Assembly (NCBI GenBank): GCA_017552435.1
Contig: JAFZPZ010000075.1
Span: 1-64,000, forward strand
DNA length: 64,000 nt
From: Bacteroidaceae bacterium
GTDB lineage: Bacteria > Bacteroidota > Bacteroidia > Bacteroidales > Bacteroidaceae
Direction: 5' to 3'
The first letter of the stretch is position 1, and each line of letters begins with the position of its first letter. Position numbers and translations under genes: made by a program. The notes beneath the pieces were generated by a model that did no database searches, was not told the DNA's origin, and saw only the letters and a list, made by a program, of their open reading frames with translations. This document shows, piece after piece, positions 25,031-33,120 of this stretch.

Positions 25031-26206
25031 CTATTGCTTGGCGGCGATGCGCTCCAGGGCCTGGTACACTTGCATCAGGCCACGAGGAACGTGGAAACAT
25101 CCCTTCCATTTACCGCCCTTCAAGGTGAGCAGCACTTCACCTCTGCGGTTCAGGTAGCCGTACCATTCGGGATATTCGGGGTCCATGAAGTGGCTCCAGA
25201 CATATTCGTGAACCTTCATGAACCAGTCGAGACATTCCTGGCTACCGGTCAGTTCGTAGCCTTTTATCATGGTGATGAGCGTCTCGATGTGAACCCACCA
25301 AAGCTTTTGATCCCATTCCAGTTGTTGCAAAGGGCGTCCCAGACGGTCCATGAAGTAGAAGATGCCACCGTACTCCTTGTCCCAGCCATATTCAGCTTCG
25401 CGCAAGGCGATATGAACAGCTTTCTCGATGAGGTCCTTGCGACCTAAACGCTTGCCCAAATCCATAATGAACCACATGGCTTCGATGGCGTGGCCGGGAT
25501 TCAGCAGACGGCCTTCGTGACAATCGACGAGCTTACCGTCCTTGCTCACGTTCTCGACAATCAGGTCGAGCTCGGGACGATAGAAAACGTCGAGTACTTC
25601 GTGGAGGCAGATGTCGATGGTCTCCTTCAGGAAGTCGGCGGGGAGCAGGTCCTCAATCTCCAGAGCTACGTTACAGAGAATCATAGGCAGGGCGAAGTCC
25701 TTCAGGGCGCGTGCTCCGGGTGCGGCTTTGCTCCATTTGCCTTTGGGGTTCTGGCGCTTGGAAAGCACGATGTCGAAGGTCTTCTTGGCGATGTCGGCAT
25801 ATTCCTGGATGCCCGTTGCCTTGTATAGTTGTCCGAAGGCGATGACGGCAAAGGTGTAGGAGAAGATGTTATAAGGCTCAACGAGAGGACGGCCCTGTCG
25901 GTCGAGCGAGAAGTACCAATTGAGGTTGCCGTCGTGACCGTACTTCTTCAGGAACTCGGCTCCCTGTATGGCGGCGTCGAGCCATTCCTGCCGCTTCTCT
26001 ACCTTATTATATAGTGTAGCGAGCATCCATACCTCGCGGCCCTGGAGCCAGATGAACTTGTCGGTGTCATAGACCTCTCCGTTGCGTTCGATGCAGGTGA
26101 AGTACCCGCCGTATTCCATGTCTATACTGTTCTGCATCCAGAAGGGCATCACCCTGTCCAGCAGCTCGCTCTTGTACTGAGCAGCAAGAAGATTGAAATC
26201 AACCAT
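25031..26206 (-). CDS. N-acylglucosamine 2-epimerase (AGE family)
   Basis: 391 residues, (alpha/alpha)6 barrel. Conserved AGE motifs: KFIWLQGREVWMLATLYN, LNPGHAIEAMWFIMD (catalytic His region), WVHIETLITMIKGYE and a C-terminal WKGCFHVPRGLMQ as in renin-binding protein/GlcNAc 2-epimerases. It should interconvert ManNAc and GlcNAc, a step of sialic acid breakdown; cellobiose 2-epimerase shares the fold, but the FHVPR ending and the neighbour (mutarotase/symporter fusion) favour the amino-sugar role. A heptamer array fills the 24 bases to the upstream gene. Confidence 0.88.
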   Translation of the reverse strand: MVDFNLLAAQYKSELLDRVMPFWMQNSIDMEYGGYFTCIERNGEVYDTDKFIWLQGREVWMLATLYNKVEKRQEWLDAAIQGAEFLKKYGHDGNLNWYFSLDRQGRPLVEPYNIFSYTFAVIAFGQLYKATGIQEYADIAKKTFDIVLSKRQNPKGKWSKAAPGARALKDFALPMILCNVALEIEDLLPADFLKETIDICLHEVLDVFYRPELDLIVENVSKDGKLVDCHEGRLLNPGHAIEAMWFIMDLGKRLGRKDLIEKAVHIALREAEYGWDKEYGGIFYFMDRLGRPLQQLEWDQKLWWVHIETLITMIKGYELTGSQECLDWFMKVHEYVWSHFMDPEYPEWYGYLNRRGEVLLTLKGGKWKGCFHVPRGLMQVYQALERIAAKQ

Positions 26207-26210
26207 ATTT

Positions 26211-26244
26211 ATTTTGAATTTTGAATTTAGTTATTTTGAATTGT
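26211..26244. repeat. heptamer array, ATTTTGA type
   Basis: ATTTTGA ATTTTGA ATTTAGT then ATTTTGA, between the epimerase start and the symporter stop; it includes the latter's stop codon. Confidence 0.75.
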
Positions 26245-28735
26245 TGAGGCTCAAAAGCCATGCTGTGATGACACTTACCACGATTCCTGTGGCGCCGAAG
26301 AGGAAGAAGTTGGCGTCGGTGAAGAGGTACATCAGGAGCACTACTACCTCGCCTGCGATGAAGCCAGTCAGAGCCGACCAGCCCTTGATGCGCGGGATGA
26401 AGACTGCCATCACGAAGAGGCCACCCAGGCCGCTGGTCAGCAAGCCCAGTATGGTGTTGAAGTAATCCAGCAGCGAGGTGATGTCCCACGTTGCCATCAG
26501 CAGGGCAATGCCCAGACCTATCAAACCGCTGACGATACACGTCCAGCGGGCCACACGAAGGAGTGCAGCGTCCTTGATGCTTGGGCGGAATCGTTGTATA
26601 AAATCGACGCTGAAGGCGGTGCTGACGCTGTTGATGTTGCTGGAGATGGTACTCATTGTGGCAGCGAAGATGGCGGCAATGAGGAGACCCGCTATGCCTG
26701 CGGGCATCTGGCTCATCATGAAGAAGGGGAAGATGGCATCGCCCTGTTGCATCGTGATGTCCAGGCTTTGTGGATGCGTCTTGTAGAAGGTGTAGAGACC
26801 TGTGCCGATGAAGTAGAAGGCTACGGAGATGAAGACGCTCATGAAGCCGTTCACCAGGATGCTGCGGCCTGCACTCTTCTCATCTTTTGTCGTCATGTAG
26901 CGCTGGATGACGGTCTGGTCGCTGGTGTAGGAGATGAGGTTATTGGCAATGCCGCCGCCCAGGATGGCAACCCAGAAGGTGACGCGCCGGTAGTCCCAGC
27001 TCCAAACGAAGAGGCGCAACTTGTCGTTATCCACTGCCAGTTGCCAGGCTCCGGAGAAACCACCCTCGGTGTTGCTCCACAGGTACAAGGCTGCGAAGAT
27101 GGCACCGCCCACCAGGATGCAACCCTGTACCACGTCGCCCCAGATGACGGCCTCCACACCGCCCATCGTACAATAGATGATGGTGACGAGGCCCATCAGC
27201 ACGATGCATAGGTAGATGTCGATGCCCGTGACGGCTGTCAGAGCCAGCGAAGGCAGGTAGAGCACCAGTGCCATACGTGCCACCATGAAGATGCAGAACA
27301 ATGCCGATGCCATCAGACGGGTGGCCGTGTTGAAGCGCTCCTCCAGTATGGCGTAGGCTGATGCTGCCTTGCTCCGGCGGAAGTAGGGTAGGTAGTACCA
27401 GATGACAGGAAAGCCCACAATCGGTATCATCCAGAGCATCGGGTAGTAGGTCCAGTCGGTGGCGTAGGCTTTGGCGGGAATTGCCATATAGGTGATGGCG
27501 CTGAGCATCGTGGCATAGATGCTGATACCTGCTGCCCACCAAGGCACACGACCGCCGCCCTTGAAGAAATCCTCTGCTCCGTTCTCGCGACGCATGAAGT
27601 AGATGCCCATTCCCAGCATCGCCATCAGGTAGAAAGCTAGCACCGTCCAGTTGAGCCAACCGAAGTGGGTGTCGCGCTTCGTTTCGATGCGAGAAACCTG
27701 TGCCGACCTGATGCCTGGCATCGTCTCGCCGCCGCTGTAGAACCAGCCTCCGTCATAGGGCGTGAGGGCTGCTCCGGCCCGCGCCAATGCACTATCCCCC
27801 GGGATGGTCATCCACGAGTCGGTGATGGTATGATAGGCCAGCACATCCTGGCGGAACTTGTACCAGGCCGGTTCGTGGCGCAGGTATAGGCTGTCCTGCT
27901 TGCCCTGTATGGCAGAAAGGAAGATATCGTAATCCACGCCTCCGAAGAAGAGGATATGGCTGTAGCCGCAGGTCGTGGCGCAGGAGCCGACGAGAGCAAG
28001 ATGCCCGGCACCGGACCCTCTCCCAACCTCTCCCTTGTAGGGAGAGGAGTATATAGTTGAGGGAGTTGTTTCTTTCCATTCGAGGGTTTTTAGGTTAAGC
28101 TTTAAGCCTTTTGTGTAAACAACTCCCTCTCCTTTGGAGAGGGTTGGGGTGAGGCTGCCTCCGAATATGTACAGCGCCTTCCCTTCCGGCGCGTTCTGTA
28201 CCGCCATGCAGGGTTGCAGCCGGCCTTCGTCGGGAATCTCACAGAGCTTCACCCATTCCTTGCCGTCTGGCCAGTCGAGGGCATAGACATCCTTGTTTAG
28301 AACGCCGTTGCTCTGACCTCCAGCCACGAAGATCCTGTCCGTCCCATAGCAGGCAGCAAAGTTGTCGAGTCCTTTGGGCAGGTTTGGGAGAGAGCTTTTG
28401 AATTTTGAATTTATTGATTTTGAATTCTCGAAAGTGGTTTCGGTTTCCGAACCATTTTCGGAAGTACCTCCAATATACACCGTCCCCTCCGGCACTGTCA
28501 CGCTGGCTCCGTAGGCTTTGGGATAGAACACTTTCTGCCCGCCGTCGGCACAGGGGACATCGGGGAAGTTGCAGCCTCCCCAGGTCACAAGCTGCCCGTC
28601 CTGGATGCTGGCAAAGTGGCCCGAGACAGCGCGGGGCATGTCCGGCGCTCTCGTGACAACAATATTGTTTTGTGCGTGGCAAAGTCCGACCGACAGAGTG
28701 AGGAGAACGGAGAAAAGATAGAGTCGTATTTTCAT
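26231..28735 (-). CDS. kelch-type mutarotase fused to a sodium:solute symporter
   Basis: 834 residues from ATG 28735; the ATG at 28789 is rejected since a TATTTTTG box (plus 28757-28764) lies inside that stretch. After a signal peptide (MKIRLYLFSVLLTLSVGLCHAQ), residues ~25-365 form a kelch beta-propeller (APDMPRAVSGHFASIQDGQLVTWGG, DRIFVAGGQSNG, CGYSHILFFGG, YDGGWFYSGGETMPG) like cyclically permuted sialic acid mutarotases (NanM type). Residues ~385-834 are a 13-helix SSS transporter. Predicted to present and import sialic acid, passing it to the pathway of the adjacent epimerase; no lyase gene is in the window. Three inserts in the propeller come from palindromic and heptamer repeats. Confidence 0.87.
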   Translation of the reverse strand: MKIRLYLFSVLLTLSVGLCHAQNNIVVTRAPDMPRAVSGHFASIQDGQLVTWGGCNFPDVPCADGGQKVFYPKAYGASVTVPEGTVYIGGTSENGSETETTFENSKSINSKFKSSLPNLPKGLDNFAACYGTDRIFVAGGQSNGVLNKDVYALDWPDGKEWVKLCEIPDEGRLQPCMAVQNAPEGKALYIFGGSLTPTLSKGEGVVYTKGLKLNLKTLEWKETTPSTIYSSPYKGEVGRGSGAGHLALVGSCATTCGYSHILFFGGVDYDIFLSAIQGKQDSLYLRHEPAWYKFRQDVLAYHTITDSWMTIPGDSALARAGAALTPYDGGWFYSGGETMPGIRSAQVSRIETKRDTHFGWLNWTVLAFYLMAMLGMGIYFMRRENGAEDFFKGGGRVPWWAAGISIYATMLSAITYMAIPAKAYATDWTYYPMLWMIPIVGFPVIWYYLPYFRRSKAASAYAILEERFNTATRLMASALFCIFMVARMALVLYLPSLALTAVTGIDIYLCIVLMGLVTIIYCTMGGVEAVIWGDVVQGCILVGGAIFAALYLWSNTEGGFSGAWQLAVDNDKLRLFVWSWDYRRVTFWVAILGGGIANNLISYTSDQTVIQRYMTTKDEKSAGRSILVNGFMSVFISVAFYFIGTGLYTFYKTHPQSLDITMQQGDAIFPFFMMSQMPAGIAGLLIAAIFAATMSTISSNINSVSTAFSVDFIQRFRPSIKDAALLRVARWTCIVSGLIGLGIALLMATWDITSLLDYFNTILGLLTSGLGGLFVMAVFIPRIKGWSALTGFIAGEVVVLLMYLFTDANFFLFGATGIVVSVITAWLLSLNNSK
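28014..28049. repeat. palindromic element inside the propeller domain (1)
   Basis: ACCCTCTCCCAACCTCTCCC with GGGAGAGG, in frame as SSPYKGEVGRGSG. Confidence 0.8.
28122..28154. repeat. palindromic element inside the propeller domain (2)
   Basis: CTCCCTCTCCTTTGGAGAGG then GTTGGGGTGAGG, in frame as LTPTLSKGEGV. Inverted relative to the element at 28014. Confidence 0.8.
28395..28428. repeat. heptamer units in frame in the propeller domain
   Basis: AATTTTG-type units, in frame as ENSKSINSKFKSS. Confidence 0.65.
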
Positions 28736-28756
28736 GGGATTATCCGTTTTGCAGTA

Positions 28757-28764
28757 CAAAAATA
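28757..28764 (-). promoter_or_regulatory. -7 box of the symporter gene
   Basis: CAAAAATA (minus TATTTTTG), 22 bases before ATG 28735; it decides the start. Confidence 0.6.
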
Positions 28765-28911
28765 CAAATAATTTCTGAAATATCAACATGTTTTATGGGA
28801 AGTATATCCCACATGCTTGTTTTTTGCAACTTTAATGCCGGGAATTGCATGAATCTTCATTGAAAATAGCAGGAATAGCACCCACATCGCAATACAATAA
28901 ACAAAAAAGTC

Positions 28912-28950
28912 CCCGCCGCAGAACGCATGTTTCCGCAGCGAGGACTTTCA
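28912..28950. terminator. hairpin related to the one at 1457-1499
   Basis: AAAGTCCCCGC pairs with GCGAGGACTTT allowing two mismatches; shares GCCGCAGAAC and TTTCCGC with the hairpin at 1457 read on the other strand. Confidence 0.5.
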
Positions 28951-29002
28951 TTTCTAATTTTTTTATTTTCTAATTTCTCATTTAGCGAAGCACTTTAGAG
29001 CA

Positions 29003-29039
29003 GTCCTTCTTCGCAAGTTCCCCACTTGCGAAGAAGGAC
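29003..29039. repeat. perfect 16-bp stem-loop
   Basis: GTCCTTCTTCGCAAGT (29003-29018), loop TCCCC, and its exact complement at 29024-29039. No T-tract follows, so it is not a standard terminator. Confidence 0.85.
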
Positions 29040-29080
29040 CGGGTAGGTCTGGGTTAATAATAAGTTTTGTTTTCTCTATT

Positions 29081-29114
29081 TTGCACCGCGCCTTAGCAGC
29101 GCGCCTTGGTGCAA
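29081..29114. repeat. GC-rich stem-loop
   Basis: TTGCACC (29081-29087) pairs with GGTGCAA (29108-29114); inner GCGC blocks at 29088 and 29099 can pair too. Confidence 0.6.
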
Positions 29115-29163
29115 GAGCATCCAAGAACCGGTACTTTTCTGCTTTTGTAAAGATATTTCTATA

Positions 29164-29191
29164 TCCCCCCCCTAAAGGGGGCTGGGGGGGC
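29164..29191. repeat. palindromic C/G element at the truncated ATPase gene
   Basis: CCCCCCCCTAAAGGGGGCTG type, about 30 bases before the first recognisable codons of the gene fragment. Confidence 0.8.
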
Positions 29192-29220
29192 TCACTTCTC
29201 CGTAGGAGAATTTAATCTCT

Positions 29221-29964
29221 TCCGCAGACGGTCGTTGGGAGAACAACCTGTATCAGTTCCTGCATTTAGTCATCCCCAAACTTACAATGGACCTGCCACG
29301 TCCGTTCCGTATGCCAAAGTTGAAGCGCGAGGAGGACACACCGCAGATGAAAGCAGTTCGCGAGGCTTTTGCCAATGCCATCATTCATTCGGATGTATTT
29401 TTGTCAGGGGGAGTTCTGCGTATCGACAAATATGACGATAGGCTTTGTCTGCGAAATCCAGGTACGCTGAAACTGCCTATCGAGCAGATATACGAAGGAG
29501 GCACATCGAGGGCACGTAACCCCAGAATGCAGATGATAGGCTATGGAGAAAACTTGGGTTCTGGCTTCCCGCTGATACTCACCGCTTGGAAAGATGCCGG
29601 CTGGGGAAAGCCTGTGTTGAAGAACAAGGTGGAGATAGATGAGGTAGAGCAGGAATTGCCAATAAAGAAACTCATTGAGAATCCAAAGAAAATTAATGAG
29701 GAGAACAAAGGTGATTTGTCAGATGTCCTAAAGAATGTCCTAAAAGATGACCTAAAAAATGTCCTAAAAGAACTGTCTGAACGTCAGCTTCTTATATTGT
29801 ACTATATAAAAGGTAATGACCGAATAACCATTCAGCAAATGAGCCAAAAGGTTAAATTGTCTGAGAAAACAGTAAGGCGCGAAGTAGAAATCCTCAAGGA
29901 AAAGGGTGTCCTCCTTCGTGAAGGTGGTCGCAAAGAGGGCCGTTGGGTCATAGTGACTAAGTAG
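29221..29964 (+). pseudogene. C-terminal part of an AlbA_2-type ATP-binding/HTH protein
   Basis: Recognisable protein begins at SADGRWENNLYQFLHLVIPKL, before the first ATG (29287), and continues MDLPRPFRM..., LREAFANAIIHSDV-like GHKL segment, NPRMQMIGYGENLGSGFPLIL, then a winged-helix end (SERQLLILYYIKGNDRITIQQMSQKVKLSEKTVRREVEILKEKG). This is the second half of COG2865-type putative regulators (divergent AAA/AlbA_2 domain plus HATPase-like domain plus HTH), usually 450-600 residues. The N-terminal half is gone and a palindromic element sits at the break. If translated from 29287 it would give 225 residues, but I call it a remnant. An insert of repeated (D/N)VLKN(V/D)L(K) units lies at ~150-165. 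Confidence 0.75.
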
Positions 29965-30137
29965 ATAGGAAATATTGGCAATATTACACAAGAACTGCTG
30001 CAATAACAAACAATAACAATTGGGATTATGTGGCCATTTACAGTTACATGTATGTCCCTGAGATTGACAAGAAGTCAACCCAGAGGCATATAAACATTGC
30101 CCATCTGTTGCTGAAAAACAAAAATGATAAGGGATGA
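29961..30137 (+). pseudogene. short open frame, possible gene remnant
   Basis: The frame ending in TGA at 30135 reads KYWQYYTRTAAITNNNNWDY then VAIYSYMYVPEIDKKSTQRH and INIAHLLLKNKNDKG, protein-like in composition, but with no start codon before ATG 30048. The stop overlaps the ATG of the next gene by 4 bases, as between real neighbouring genes. I suspect the 3' end of a lost gene; family unknown. Confidence 0.4.
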
Positions 30138-30769
30138 AATACATTTGGCCAATATGTTATATAGTTATAAGCTGCCTTACGTCTTGTTCCAATCAAGGTG
30201 GCAGAGGATGCACTTGGACTGACCCCCATAATAAACTGTTTCGATTAGAGCAAATGAAGCAAAACTTGACGAATTGCTTAGACTCGGCAGAAATAATATC
30301 TTATATAGACACGACATATAATGTAAAGGTGTTATATCCAGATTGTTTTCATGCTGGCAAAAACAAACCTGGGAAAGCAACTTTCTATGCATATTTTCCA
30401 GAACATACGTCGTTGTCCTTATGTCTGACAGTAGGCACAAACAATGAGGGATGGGATATAAAGAAAGCTATAGAGTATCAATTGTTCATATCAGCCGATT
30501 CTGCAACGATGTGCATCACTGAAGGCAAAGACTTTTTTATAGTTTCAGGAAATCATTATGTTAAGAAAATATATCTTTATAATAACCATTGGATTGAATA
30601 CAAATTCAGTTATAATGAAAATGCCTCGGAGGTTGTAGACAGAATAGCTAATCTGGTGAGAGAATGGAATCCAAAAATTGGTTTCTTTGGCGTATTGCTC
30701 TGTAACTATCCCTTCTATTTGCAGGTTGTTTGCATGGTTTTCGCCATCTCGAAGTTGTGCTTCATATAA
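30134..30769 (+). CDS. AT-rich lipoprotein of unknown function
   Basis: 211 residues: signal peptide with lipobox (IVISCLTSCSN), then a compact domain with several Cys and Tyr. Base composition is clearly more AT-rich than the flanks, which suggests transfer. The natural end may be near LVREWNPK (~30675); the last ~35 residues run antisense over the 3' end of the opposing small gene and look unlike the rest, so the 3' end may be a junction. No family recognised. Confidence 0.65.
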   Translation: MKYIWPICYIVISCLTSCSNQGGRGCTWTDPHNKLFRLEQMKQNLTNCLDSAEIISYIDTTYNVKVLYPDCFHAGKNKPGKATFYAYFPEHTSLSLCLTVGTNNEGWDIKKAIEYQLFISADSATMCITEGKDFFIVSGNHYVKKIYLYNNHWIEYKFSYNENASEVVDRIANLVREWNPKIGFFGVLLCNYPFYLQVVCMVFAISKLCFI

Positions 30770-30870
30770 TTGGCAGCGTCTTCGGAGCTCATTGGCGATT
30801 GCTGCGATGCGGCTATTTTCCGCATCTTGCGCTCCGTCACTTCCTTGTGGAACTGGTTGAGAAATGTCAT
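30715..30870 (-). CDS. 51-residue protein of unknown function
   Basis: Starts MTFLNQFHKEVTERKMRKIA and ends ...MKHNFEMAKTMQTTCK: a short, charged, helical protein. It lies 43 bases after the 68-residue gene in the same direction, so it may be the last gene of the lspA operon; it may also be a truncated gene at the edge of the accessory patch. ATG 30870 is chosen over an upstream frame extension that reads antisense-like sequence. Confidence 0.4.
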   Translation of the reverse strand: MTFLNQFHKEVTERKMRKIAASQQSPMSSEDAANYMKHNFEMAKTMQTTCK

Positions 30871-30913
30871 GACTCGTAGATGGCTGAGGTATGAAGTAGG
30901 ATGGCTGATAAGT

Positions 30914-31120
30914 CTATAATATGTAGGTACCGCCAATCCACTCGGTCTGGGGTTCTTCGGTGCTCGAGCACCAAATGCCCGGCACCTCAGGCGCAGGCGG
31001 TGCTTCTTCCTCGAGGAGATGCCATCCGAGGAAACGGCCGTCGCCATCGGTCTCTACAACGACGGGGCCGTGCTGCAGGGTTCCGTCGGGCAGGAGAATG
31101 TCGTGGTAGGCGCGCTTCAT
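30914..31120 (-). CDS. small conserved protein of the lspA operon
   Basis: 68 residues, MKRAYHDILLPDGTLQHGPVVVETDGDGRF... ending EWIGGTYIL. The pattern (LPDGT, a valine-rich strand, W/GG near the end) is what I recall of short beta-rich proteins next to DUF4296 lipoproteins and amidohydrolases in Bacteroidales. The start codon directly follows the upstream stop, so it is co-translated. Function unknown. Residues ~38-57 are a Glu/Pro-rich stretch. Confidence 0.65.
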   Translation of the reverse strand: MKRAYHDILLPDGTLQHGPVVVETDGDGRFLGWHLLEEEAPPAPEVPGIWCSSTEEPQTEWIGGTYIL

Positions 31121-32113
31121 CTATTTTTTGTTTCTCCTGATTCGCTGAGGAATGCCGCGCTGCGGATGGATGGGGTTCGGGTTCTCCTTTACGACGTTTA
31201 TCTTGCGCTCGCGAGGCTGATTCTCGCGCATCTGTTGCGGTGTGAGGCGTTGATTGGGAGCAAAAGGCAAGGAATCGAGGTCGAGTGAGTCGGCAGCGAG
31301 AGAGTCACTTTTAATTTTTAATTCTTCCTTTTTAACTTCCTTGTGCATGCGAACGAGCTTTATCTCGCTGACCAAGAGGGGCTTTGGCGGGTCGGCGTTG
31401 TTGACCATCGGCAGATAGATGAAGCCTGTGATGGAGCGCAGGTTTAGGGTGTCGAGCCCTTTTCCGGGAGTGTGCTTCATCTCGTTCTTCAGACTGTTGC
31501 GAAGGAGGTCGGTTACTGCAGCAACGGTGTCTTTGTCGTAGTAGAAGTTGAGCAGAGCGATGGCTTCGTTGTTCATGGAACGTCCCACAAACTGCGTCTT
31601 GAAGCGCCAAATGAAGCTGTCGCCTGGTCGGAACGTGGTGTCGGCCTTCATTTGGAAAGAATAGACACACCCGACGCGGTTGGGTAAAACACAAGCGAAG
31701 TCCTTGCCCAGCCAGATATTGGCGGTGTCGCCTTCGTTGGTGAGGGTTGCGAAACGGTCCCGGTTGGCCGCTGCTGCCTCCAGTCCCATGCGTTCGGCCT
31801 GCGCTTGTACGCGATTTACCACATTATTGTATATGAACGTGAATTGCTCTGCGCGACCAGAATAATAAATCATCGACGAGTCGAACTCCGCTTCCGTGAT
31901 GCGGTGCTTCTTGAATACCGCCTGAATGTATTTGTAGCGTGTGATATCAGGGTTTTCGCCCTGTGCCTCGGCCATTCCCTGAGCCAGATGGAAATCTACG
32001 AGCACATCCGTCATCTTGTCCTCGTCCAGAATGCCACTCGGCAAAGACGGAGAACAGGCCTGTAGGCATAGGATTAAGGAAAAGAGAATAAGGATTAGAT
32101 GGGCTTTCTTCAT
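31121..32113 (-). CDS. DUF4296-domain lipoprotein
   Basis: 330 residues from ATG 32113, which overlaps the lspA stop by 4 bases; the longer frame upstream is only lspA read in another frame. Lipobox LCLQAC. The N-terminal domain (GILDEDKMTDVLVDFHLAQGMAE...YKYIQAVFKKHRITEAEFDSSMIYYSGRAEQF) is the helical DUF4296 domain. The C-terminal half is beta-rich, then a charged tail that includes heptamer-coded EVKKEELKIKSDS. As it follows the lipoprotein signal peptidase gene, it may be processed by it; its role is unknown. Confidence 0.88.
   Translation of the reverse strand: MKKAHLILILFSLILCLQACSPSLPSGILDEDKMTDVLVDFHLAQGMAEAQGENPDITRYKYIQAVFKKHRITEAEFDSSMIYYSGRAEQFTFIYNNVVNRVQAQAERMGLEAAAANRDRFATLTNEGDTANIWLGKDFACVLPNRVGCVYSFQMKADTTFRPGDSFIWRFKTQFVGRSMNNEAIALLNFYYDKDTVAAVTDLLRNSLKNEMKHTPGKGLDTLNLRSITGFIYLPMVNNADPPKPLLVSEIKLVRMHKEVKKEELKIKSDSLAADSLDLDSLPFAPNQRLTPQQMRENQPRERKINVVKENPNPIHPQRGIPQRIRRNKK
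31308..31336. repeat. heptamer units in frame in the DUF4296 lipoprotein
   Basis: CTTTTAA TTTTTAA TTCTTCC TTTTTAA C, coding on the minus strand for EVKKEELKIKS. Confidence 0.55.
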
Positions 32114-32715
32114 CTGAGCACCTTCTGGTTGTAGAAGAGGATGAGTGCAATCACACCGCATGAGATGCTGGCGTCGGCAAAATTAAAGATGGGGCTGAAG
32201 AAGATGAAATGCTCGCCGCCGATATAGGGCAGGCTTGCCGGCCAGTCCCATTCAACAAGGGGGAAGTAGAACATGTCCACCACACGGCCCAGCATCAGCT
32301 GCCCATAGCCTGTGCCCCAAGGCACGAGTTCGGCTATTATGGGAGCTGGCGGGTTGTTGAATATCATACCGTAGAACATGCAGTCGAAGATGTTGCCTGC
32401 AGCTCCGGCCGTTATCATCGTCATGCAGATGAGGTAGCCCCAGTCCATGCCCCTCTTGATCTGGCGACAGATGTACCAGACGAGGAAAGCGACTGCAACG
32501 ATGCGGAACGAAGTGAGGAACCATTTGTTGAAAACCTCCATGCCGAAAGCCATTCCATCGTTCTCGGTAAATAGAATCTGGAACCAGTCGGTGACACGTA
32601 TGCTCTGGTGCAAGTACATGCCGGTCTTGACGGCCACCTTGATGGCTTGGTCGATAGCAATAATACCAAGCCCAAGGACAGCGGAGGCTAATGCCTGCTT
32701 GCTCTTAGTATTCAA
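32110..32715 (-). CDS. lspA: lipoprotein signal peptidase (signal peptidase II)
   Basis: 201 residues, four membrane helices. Catalytic aspartates are in GNIFDCMFYG and FNFADASIS; the early IAIDQAIKVAV and ENDGMAFG segments are also conserved. It cleaves before the lipidated Cys of prolipoproteins, of which this window has at least six. The start is TTG: an in-frame TAA lies two codons upstream, and no ATG fits the N-terminus. Overlaps the next gene's start. Confidence 0.95.
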   Translation of the reverse strand: MNTKSKQALASAVLGLGIIAIDQAIKVAVKTGMYLHQSIRVTDWFQILFTENDGMAFGMEVFNKWFLTSFRIVAVAFLVWYICRQIKRGMDWGYLICMTMITAGAAGNIFDCMFYGMIFNNPPAPIIAELVPWGTGYGQLMLGRVVDMFYFPLVEWDWPASLPYIGGEHFIFFSPIFNFADASISCGVIALILFYNQKVLR

Positions 32716-32721
32716 ATCCTT

Positions 32722-33108
32722 TTATTTTTTCTTGTCGCGTGCTTGCTTGGCTTCGATGGAAAGTGTGGCATGTGGCACAGCGCGCAGGCGTTCCTTGGGA
32801 ATCAGCTTGCCTGTCTCGCGGCAGATGCCGTAGGTCTTGTTCTGGATGCGCACCAAAGCGGCCTGCAGACCGGTGATGAACTTTTGGGCACGCTGGCACT
32901 CGTTCATGAGCGATTCCTTGGAAAGTGTCTCCGAGCCTTCCTCCAGGGTGTGATAGGTGGAGTGGGTTTCATCATCGTTCACACCGTCCCCATTGATTTT
33001 TTTAATGAGGATCTCGTAATCGCTCTGGGCGGTAGCGAGTTTCTCGTTGATGAGTTGGCGGAACTCCTCGAGCTCTTCGTCGGAGTACCTGACTTTGTTT
33101 TCTTCCAT
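32722..33108 (-). CDS. DksA/TraR-family protein without a complete zinc finger
   Basis: 128 residues: coiled-coil N-terminal half, then a DksA-like C-terminal segment YGICRETGKLIPKERLRAVPHATLSIEAK. DksA/TraR proteins have C-x2-C...C-x2-C; here only the first Cys remains, the others being Thr, His-Ala and Ala positions. It could still bind RNA polymerase's secondary channel via the coiled coil, like Cys-poor DksA2 proteins. It sits between ileS (12 bases) and lspA (6 bases). Confidence 0.9.
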   Translation of the reverse strand: MEENKVRYSDEELEEFRQLINEKLATAQSDYEILIKKINGDGVNDDETHSTYHTLEEGSETLSKESLMNECQRAQKFITGLQAALVRIQNKTYGICRETGKLIPKERLRAVPHATLSIEAKQARDKKK

Positions 33109-33120
33109 ATTTTTATTTAA

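Larger units (their letters stand above)
28736..29220. other. gene-free, hairpin-rich stretch
   Basis: No gene seen. It holds the symporter promoter box (28757-28764), a hairpin related to the one at 1457 (28912-28950), AT-rich near-heptamer DNA (TTTCTAA units, 28949-28986), a perfect 16-base-pair stem-loop (29003-29039), a GC-rich stem-loop (29081-29114) and a palindromic C/G element (29164-29191) that cuts the next gene. Confidence 0.7.
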
